A DNA stretch of 16,096 nucleotides from positions 1-16,096 of the forward strand of contig DATLYH010000014.1 of the NCBI GenBank assembly GCA_035575035.1, written 5' to 3'. The stretch comes from DATLYH01 sp035575035 (lineage in GTDB: Bacteria; Planctomycetota; Planctomycetia; Gemmatales; Gemmataceae). The stretch's first letter is position 1. Each line of letters begins with the position of its first letter. The translations under genes were made by a program, and so were the position numbers. Positions 11,444 through 16,096 of the stretch are shown here, in pieces. A model generated the notes under the pieces. That model searched no databases, was not told the origin of the DNA, and saw only the letters and a list, made by a program, of their open reading frames with translations.

Positions 11444-11764
11444 AGACATCTCCTTGTGGTGCGGACCCGATGGTTGTAACACAACACCCACCCGATGCCC
11501 CCTCACCCCTACCCCTCGCCCCCGAAGCGGAGGCGAGGGGAGAAGACTTCCTCCCCTCTCCCCTGGGAGGGGGAGAGGGGTCGGGGGAGGGGGGCACCGG
11601 GCACGTCTTGCAAGATACCACCAGCCGGCGAGTTGTCCACAGGATAAACTCGCTTGTCAGTCCGCGGGCCGGCTGCGAAAGTAAAGATGCAACGAGACCG
11701 ACGAACCGGCCGCGGTTGCTCGCTCGACGGCAATCCTTTCATGCCGATCGGAAAGGGCGTGTTC
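11444..11764. other. Divergent intergenic region between SOD and WD40-HEAT genes
   Basis: This 320-base gap holds the SOD ribosome-binding site, a small palindrome GTTGT-AAC-ACAAC (11473-11485) that could be an operator, and a C/G-rich double hairpin (11512-11580). A weak TTGTCA (11654-11659) with an 18-base spacer before AAAGTA might be a rightward promoter. No further gene is convincing. Confidence 0.45.
11512..11580. repeat. C-rich/G-rich double hairpin repeat
   Basis: CCCCTCGCC (11512-11520) pairs perfectly with GGCGAGGGG (11532-11540), and CCCCTCTCCCC (11553-11563) with GGGGAGAGGGG (11570-11580). The surrounding CCCCTCACCCCTA and GGGGGAGGGG tracts extend the symmetry. It resembles the CCCTCACCCC-type interspersed palindromes known from many bacterial genomes. 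Confidence 0.7.
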
Positions 11765-13291
11765 GTGGCAGTCAATCACAGAGACCTGGCGGTGGTGATC
11801 GGGCTAACCCTGGCCGCATCTTCCCTGGCCGGCGCCCGGCTTCCTCCCGAGCCGCGCGACAACGCCCCACCCATCGCGGCATCGGGCCGCCTGCTTGGGT
11901 CGCACCCCGGCGGCGCGGCAGCGGTCGATTTCTCGCCTGACGGCCGGCTGCTGGCCTCGGGCGGCGGTGATCGGATCATCCGTCTCTGGGACCTGGCCGC
12001 CGGCAAGGAGCTCCGCCAGCTCAAGGGGCATGCCGGCTTCATCTGCTGCGTCGCGTTTGCACCCGACGGCCGACTGCTGGCCTCGTCCGGCCATGATAAG
12101 GAGATCCACCTCTGGGATCTGGCTGACGGCCGGCTGCTGGCTCGGCTCGACGGCCATCCCGAGGGCGTGCGCCGTGTCGCGTTCGCACCCGATGGCCGGC
12201 GGCTGGCTTCCGGCGGCTGGGACCGCACTATCCGTGTCTGGGACCGGGCCAGCGGCAAGGAGGTGTTCCTGATCACGGGAATGCCGGGGCCGGTCTGGTC
12301 GGTCGCCTTCGCGCCGGATGGCAAGACCCTGGCTGCCAGCAGCCGCGACGGAACCGTCAGCCTGTACGATGCGGCCACGGGCAAGGAAGTGCGGACCTTC
12401 CCGGGACTGAACGCCGATGTTTACTACCTCCACTTCGCGCCGGACGGCAAGACGCTGCTGGCGGGCGGCGAGGAGGGGGTGATGGTCCTGTGGGAGGTGG
12501 CGACGGCCCGGGTCATCCGCCGTTTCGAGGGACACGGGGCCCAGCTGTCCAGTGTCGCCTTCACTCCGGACGGCCGGGCCATCATCTCAGCCGCCTACGA
12601 CAAGACGGCCCGCCTATGGGAGGTGGCCAGCGGCATGCCAATCCGTCAGCTCACCGCCCACCGCGACTGGGTCTGGGGCGTTGCCGTCTCGCCCGACGGC
12701 CGGTCAGCGGCTACGGCCAGCAAGGACGGCTCGATTCGACTCTGGGAGCTACGCGGCCCACCCCTGCCGGTCGTTAAACTTTCCCCCGCTCAGCTCGAGA
12801 AACTCTGGAACGACCTGGCCGATATCGATGCGGCCCCTGCTTACCAGGCGGTCTGGGCACTGGCCGACAGCGGCGCGCAGGCTGTGTCCTTCCTCAGCGA
12901 GCGGCTCAGGCCGACGGCCCTTCCGCCGGACGCCGCCCTGGTCCCCCGGCTGATCGCCGAGTTGGATGACGACCGCTTCGCCGTGCGCGAGCGGGCTTCG
13001 GCTGAGCTGGAGCGGCTCGGCCGACTGGCCGTACCGGCCCTGAAGCGAACCCTGGAGGGACAGCCTTCGCCGGAGGTGCGCCGGCGCATCGAGATGCTGT
13101 TGGAGAAACTCGACGGGGCCGAGCTTTCCCCCGAACGGCTCCGCGCCTCGCGGGCGCTACAGGTGCTGGCCTTGATCGGCAGCGCGGAGGCACGGCAAGT
13201 GATCGAGCGGGTGGCACAAGGACCTCCCGCGGATGACCTGACGCAGGAAGCGAAGGTCGCCCTGGAGCACCTGGACCGGCAATCGCGCTAA
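11765..13291 (+). CDS. Exported WD40 propeller with C-terminal HEAT-like domain
   Basis: With this start the product has 508 residues. The N-terminus (VNHRDLAVVIGLTLAASSLAGA) looks like a signal peptide or membrane anchor. Seven WD40 blades follow in about residues 45-335, each of the form VAFAPDGRLLASGG-D-x-x-I-R-LWDL, with strong repeat-to-repeat similarity. From about 340 comes LSPAQLEKLWNDLADIDAAPAYQAVWALADSGAQAVSFLSERLRP and an Arg/Glu/Leu-rich helical stretch (LIAELDDDRFAVRERASAELERLGRLAVPALKRTLEG) that looks like HEAT repeats, a domain pair recurrent in planctomycetes. It probably binds partners; no enzyme motif is seen. The start is uncertain: GTG 11765 has GGAAAGGG 7 bases upstream, whereas ATG 11741 and earlier in-frame codons back to 11654 have no good ribosome-binding site. 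It precedes the PP2C gene by 110 bases on the same strand. Confidence 0.9.
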   Translation: MAVNHRDLAVVIGLTLAASSLAGARLPPEPRDNAPPIAASGRLLGSHPGGAAAVDFSPDGRLLASGGGDRIIRLWDLAAGKELRQLKGHAGFICCVAFAPDGRLLASSGHDKEIHLWDLADGRLLARLDGHPEGVRRVAFAPDGRRLASGGWDRTIRVWDRASGKEVFLITGMPGPVWSVAFAPDGKTLAASSRDGTVSLYDAATGKEVRTFPGLNADVYYLHFAPDGKTLLAGGEEGVMVLWEVATARVIRRFEGHGAQLSSVAFTPDGRAIISAAYDKTARLWEVASGMPIRQLTAHRDWVWGVAVSPDGRSAATASKDGSIRLWELRGPPLPVVKLSPAQLEKLWNDLADIDAAPAYQAVWALADSGAQAVSFLSERLRPTALPPDAALVPRLIAELDDDRFAVRERASAELERLGRLAVPALKRTLEGQPSPEVRRRIEMLLEKLDGAELSPERLRASRALQVLALIGSAEARQVIERVAQGPPADDLTQEAKVALEHLDRQSR

Positions 13292-13401
13292 GGGCCATGT
13301 TTCAAGCGGCCGACCGCCGCTCACCTGGAAGGCGACGGTCGTGTATGATAGGAAAGCGAGGGCCGAATTCCCATGATCCCTTGGCAGGGGAGTGCGGAGC
13401 C

Positions 13402-14514
13402 GTGTTAGTCCACGTTCAGTGTCCGCATTGCTCCAGTCTGTGCCAGGTTGAAGACCAGTACCTGGGCGCCGCGCTCAAGTGCGGTCGGTGCGGCCAGACG
13501 TTCACCATCCGTCCCACCCCGCAGCCGGCTGCCCCTGGACCCGGGGGACTGGCGGCCCGGCTGCGCGGCATGTTCCGGTCGCTCCTCCCCTCGGCCCGTG
13601 CAGCGAGCCCGCCGCCTCCCGTCGGTGTCGAGGCTGAGCCAGACCCCTTCCTCGACCTCGACGGCCCCGGCATCACCGGTGCCGCCGGCCCGGACCCTTC
13701 TCCGGAGACACACACCGCCCCGTCCGCCGCGCCGTCGTTCCGGCTCGAGATCGGCGGCGCCACCTCGGTGGGCCGGGTGCGCAGCCGCAACGAAGACAGC
13801 TTCCTCATCCAGCAACTGAGCTGGTCCAACCAGGACCGGCGCCATGATCTGGCCCTGATTGTGGTGGCCGACGGCATGGGCGGCTACGCAGCCGGCGACC
13901 GGGCCAGCGGCCTGTTAATCCAGTCGGTCAGCGCCACGCTGACGCCGCTGCTTCAGGCTGCTCTCGACGGCCGGGACTCCCCGCCCCCCGACCTGGCGGA
14001 AACCGTCAAGGGGGCGATCCAGACGGCCAATCAGACCATCCTTCAAGCAGCGCAAGCGGACCTCGCTTGCCGCGGGATGGGGGCGACCGTGGCGGTGGTC
14101 CTGATCTGGGATGGTCAGGTGACCATCGGCCACGTCGGCGACTGCCGGGTATACCATCATGCCGCCGGCAAGCTGACGCAGGTCACGCGCGACCAGACGT
14201 TGGTGGCCCGCCTGGTGGAGATGGGCCACATGTCGCCGGAAGAGGCCCGCACCCATCCGGCGCGGAACGAAGTGCTTCAGGCCGTGGGCCGCCATCCGGA
14301 GGTCGCGCCCGCCGACTACCGGCTGGAGCTGAAGGCGGGCGAATGGCTGGTAGTGGCCTGTGATGGTCTGCATGCCCACGTCGATGCGGCGGCGCTGGAG
14401 CAGGCCATCCGGGAAACGCCGTTCCCCGCGCGGTTGGCCAACCGTCTTGTGGAGATGGCCGACCAGGGCGGCGGCACCGACAATTGCACGGTCGTGGCCG
14501 TCCGTTGCTACTGA
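13402..14514 (+). CDS. PP2C-type protein phosphatase with N-terminal zinc ribbon
   Basis: The 370-residue product joins a zinc ribbon to a PP2C Ser/Thr phosphatase. Cys7, Cys10, Cys27 and Cys30 (CPHC...CGRC-GQTF) form an MJ0042-like zinc-ribbon pattern. A Pro/Ala-rich linker spans about 35-112. The phosphatase (about 113-370) has its motifs intact: VGRVRSRNEDSF (Glu131, Asp132), VVADGMGG (Asp157), RGMGATVAVVL, IGHVGDCRVY, TRDQTLVARLVEMG, CDGL (Asp321) and GGTDN (Asp360), so it should be an active metal-dependent phosphatase, probably countering Hanks-type kinases. No signal peptide or membrane segment is seen, so cytoplasmic. The GTG at 13402 is preferred: GGGGAG ends 9 bases before it and the zinc ribbon then begins the protein, whereas the frame upstream to 13297 encodes Arg-rich sequence without a domain. 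It may be co-transcribed with the WD40-HEAT gene. Confidence 0.93.
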   Translation: MLVHVQCPHCSSLCQVEDQYLGAALKCGRCGQTFTIRPTPQPAAPGPGGLAARLRGMFRSLLPSARAASPPPPVGVEAEPDPFLDLDGPGITGAAGPDPSPETHTAPSAAPSFRLEIGGATSVGRVRSRNEDSFLIQQLSWSNQDRRHDLALIVVADGMGGYAAGDRASGLLIQSVSATLTPLLQAALDGRDSPPPDLAETVKGAIQTANQTILQAAQADLACRGMGATVAVVLIWDGQVTIGHVGDCRVYHHAAGKLTQVTRDQTLVARLVEMGHMSPEEARTHPARNEVLQAVGRHPEVAPADYRLELKAGEWLVVACDGLHAHVDAAALEQAIRETPFPARLANRLVEMADQGGGTDNCTVVAVRCY

Positions 14515-14615
14515 TTCCGGGCAACAGCAGCGCCTGAAACGCCCCCATCAAGGCCCGTCCGCTGTCCAAGCCGGGCGCGTCCGCGAGGGGAAGCGCTGCC
14601 GAAGGCAATCGCGCC

Positions 14616-15137
14616 TCAATACCACTTGATCTGGAAGAACGCCCGCAGCGGGTGCTGGAAGGGCCGGCGCTCGGGGTTCCACTCCATCGGTTTGTAGGTG
14701 CCGAAGACCCGGTCCCAGAAATCGACCAGGATGCCGAAGTTGTGCTTCCACATGTGGTGCTTGTGGTGCAGGTGGTGAACCGGCCGTTTCAGCCAGAAAA
14801 CCAACTCGGGCCGTTCGTGCTGCACTTGATGGGCATAGGCGGCCAACGCCGCGTAGACCAGACCGCCGGCCACCCAGCCGACTCCCGCCGCCGTCCAGCC
14901 CAAGCCGAAATAGGCGAGCAGGAACCCTCCAAGGAGCAAAGGCGCGGTGCCGACAGAATAGTCCCGGAATTCGCCGAGCCACCCCTGGCCCCAGCCGTCA
15001 CGGTGGTGCTCGGCGTGTTTCTTCCCCAATATCTTCCCCGCGTGCATCAGCCGGTGAACACTGTACTCGACCAACGTGCCGAGAAAGAGGGCAACCAGAA
15101 ACGCCGTCAACCCGGCGAGCAGCTCTTCGGTTTGCAT
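14616..15137 (-). CDS. Membrane fatty acid hydroxylase/sterol desaturase family protein
   Basis: This 173-residue protein carries the di-iron histidine clusters of the fatty acid hydroxylase/sterol desaturase superfamily: H28-x3-H32 (HRLMH), H41-x2-H44-H45 (HAEHH), H103-x3-H107 (HQVQH) and H121-H122-x-H124-H125-x-H127-H128 (HHLHHKHH). Hydrophobic segments at about 5-23, 62-80 and 82-101 place it in the membrane. Members oxidise C-H bonds of lipids with O2 and two irons; the small size resembles the bacterial short group that includes carotenoid and fatty acid hydroxylases. The substrate cannot be told. FGTYKPMEWNPERRPFQHPL near the C-terminus is a typical ending. The ATG at 15137 has GGAGG 6 bases upstream; the longer frame to 15260 would overlap the aceE start. 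It converges with the PP2C gene and diverges from aceE. Confidence 0.92.
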   Translation of the reverse strand: MQTEELLAGLTAFLVALFLGTLVEYSVHRLMHAGKILGKKHAEHHRDGWGQGWLGEFRDYSVGTAPLLLGGFLLAYFGLGWTAAGVGWVAGGLVYAALAAYAHQVQHERPELVFWLKRPVHHLHHKHHMWKHNFGILVDFWDRVFGTYKPMEWNPERRPFQHPLRAFFQIKWY

Positions 15138-15168
15138 TCCCCACCTCCGCCGTTCCGGCTCCGGGTAC

Positions 15169-15197
15169 CTGATAGATGCCGGTTCATACAATAACAA
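15169..15197 (-). promoter_or_regulatory. Possible promoter for the hydroxylase gene
   Basis: On the minus strand TTGTTA (15197-15192), a 17-base spacer and TATCAG (15174-15169) fit a weak sigma70 promoter 31 bases before ATG 15137. On the plus strand TACAAT (15187-15192) could be the -10 box of aceE, but no -35 box is visible. The 116-base divergent gap must carry both promoters. Confidence 0.3.
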
Positions 15198-15253
15198 GCA
15201 AAGTGGGGGAAGCGGAAGATGCCGCGCCCCGAGCCCCTTCACGGAGCAGACCC

Positions 15254-16096
15254 ATGGCACCCGACCCAGACGTTCAGGCGAACGGTGATATTGACACTGC
15301 CGAAACGGCCGAGTGGTTGGAATCCCTGGAGGCGGTGCTGGAGCACGAAGGGCCGCAGCGGGCCCGCTTCCTGCTCGGCCGGCTTGAAGAGTTGGCGCTG
15401 CGCCGCAACGTGGACCTCCCCTTCACCGCCAACACTCCTTACATCAACACCATCCCGCCCGACCGCCAGCCCCCCTTCCGTGGCAGCCGCGAGATCGAGC
15501 GGCGCATCAAGAGCCTGGTCCGCTGGAACGCCATGGCTATGGTGGTCCGGGCCAACAAGCATGAGCCGGGCATTGGCGGCCACATCTCGACCTATGCTTC
15601 GGCGGCCACTCTCTTCGAGATCGGCTTCAATCACTTCTTCCGCGGCCCTGATGCCCCCGGCGGCGGCGACCTGGTCTATTTCCAGGGCCACGCCTCGCCC
15701 GGTGTCTATGCCCGGGCCTTCCTCGAAGGGCGGTTGACGGTCGAGCAGCTGGAAAACTTCCGCCGCGAGCTGACCCCCGGTGGCGGGCTATCGTCGTATC
15801 CCCACCCCTGGCTGATGCCCGGCTTCTGGCAGTTCCCGACCGTTTCAATGGGGCTGGGACCTTTGCTGGCCATCTACCAGGCCCGCTTCAACCGCTACCT
15901 GGAACACCGCGGCCTCAAGGACACCTCAAAGCAGAAGGTCTGGTGTTTCCTCGGCGACGGCGAGTGCGACGAGCCGGAATCGCTCGGCGCCTTGACGCTG
16001 GCTGCGCGTGAGAAGCTCGACAACCTGATCTTTGTCATCAACTGCAACCTGCAACGGCTCGATGGGCCGGTCCGCGGCAACGGCAAGATCATCCAG
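15254..16096 (+). CDS. aceE: Pyruvate dehydrogenase E1 component (homodimeric type), N-terminal part
   Basis: The frame from ATG 15254 stays open for 281 codons to the window edge, about the first third of a protein that is near 890 residues in Escherichia coli. It decarboxylates pyruvate with thiamine diphosphate and passes the acetyl group to the E2 lipoyl domain in the cytoplasm. The fit to AceE is close: TPYINTIPPDRQPPFRGSREIERRIKSLVRWNAMAMVVRAN, GGHISTYASAATLFEIGFNHFFRG, VYFQGHASPGVYARAFLEGRL, SYPHPWLMPGFWQFPTVSMGLGP, then the thiamine-binding motif GDGECDEPES (Gly234-Asp235-Gly236) to NCNLQRLDGPV (Asn263/Asn265) at the expected 27-29 residue distance. Asp235 and Asn263 are the likely magnesium and cofactor ligands. 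GGAG lies 7 bases before ATG. The rest of the gene and any E2/E3 genes lie outside the window. Confidence 0.97.
   Translation, partial: MAPDPDVQANGDIDTAETAEWLESLEAVLEHEGPQRARFLLGRLEELALRRNVDLPFTANTPYINTIPPDRQPPFRGSREIERRIKSLVRWNAMAMVVRANKHEPGIGGHISTYASAATLFEIGFNHFFRGPDAPGGGDLVYFQGHASPGVYARAFLEGRLTVEQLENFRRELTPGGGLSSYPHPWLMPGFWQFPTVSMGLGPLLAIYQARFNRYLEHRGLKDTSKQKVWCFLGDGECDEPESLGALTLAAREKLDNLIFVINCNLQRLDGPVRGNGKIIQ

Noticed and set aside
11633..11641. DnaA-box-like TTGTCCACA as a hint of a replication origin
   Set aside because: Single box with a mismatch to the consensus and no dnaA, dnaN or AT-rich unwinding region.

Overview
The window looks like chromosomal DNA of a planctomycete, most likely of the Gemmataceae. 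The reasons are high GC and the density of lineage-typical families: planctomycete cytochrome-c (PSCyt1), DUF1549/DUF1553 (PSCyt2/PSD1), DUF1501, DUF1080, DUF3467, WD40 propellers, a WD40-plus-HEAT protein and a zinc-ribbon PP2C phosphatase. Many proteins carry Sec or Tat export signals. Taxonomy is inferred from gene content only.

Layout. 1-411 (-): N-terminal part of a PSCyt1-type haem protein that runs off the left edge. 412-1013: a 600-base gap with a palindromic repeat, a strong sigma70-like promoter and a long, structured leader for the HU-family gene (1014-1325, +), which ends in a GC-rich hairpin. 1395-4009 (-): a DUF2007 protein, an unrecognised secreted small protein, four 28-base tandem repeats, a duplicated DUF3467 protein and an exported DUF1080 protein. 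4190-6349 (+): a large exported alpha/beta hydrolase, divergent from DUF1080. 6351-6444: a compound inverted repeat resembling a small non-autonomous element. 6617-10641 (+): a three-gene cassette of DUF1549/1553, Tat-exported DUF1501 and a seven-bladed WD40 protein; the last two overlap by 4 bases. 10676-10713: a perfect 17-bp hairpin between convergent genes. 10733-11443 (-): a Tat-exported Fe/Mn superoxide dismutase with Mn-type residues. 11765-13291 (+): an exported WD40-HEAT protein. 13402-14514 (+): a zinc-ribbon PP2C phosphatase. 14616-15137 (-): a fatty acid hydroxylase/sterol desaturase family protein. 15254-16096 (+): the first third of the pyruvate dehydrogenase E1 component (AceE), running off the right edge.

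How the parts may fit together: DUF1080, the alpha/beta hydrolase and the DUF1549/DUF1501 set all belong to the exported carbohydrate/organic-matter repertoire of planctomycetes, but no substrate can be read from the sequence. HU and AceE are housekeeping genes. The most distinctive content is non-coding: several palindromic or tandem repeats whose copy-to-copy differences preserve hairpin pairing, a possible switch-like leader upstream of HU, and a recurring TTGAC-N16/17-TA promoter form. No mobile-element gene, CRISPR array, rRNA or tRNA was found. I see no clear sign of an entirely new multi-gene system; the coding part looks like ordinary planctomycete chromosome.
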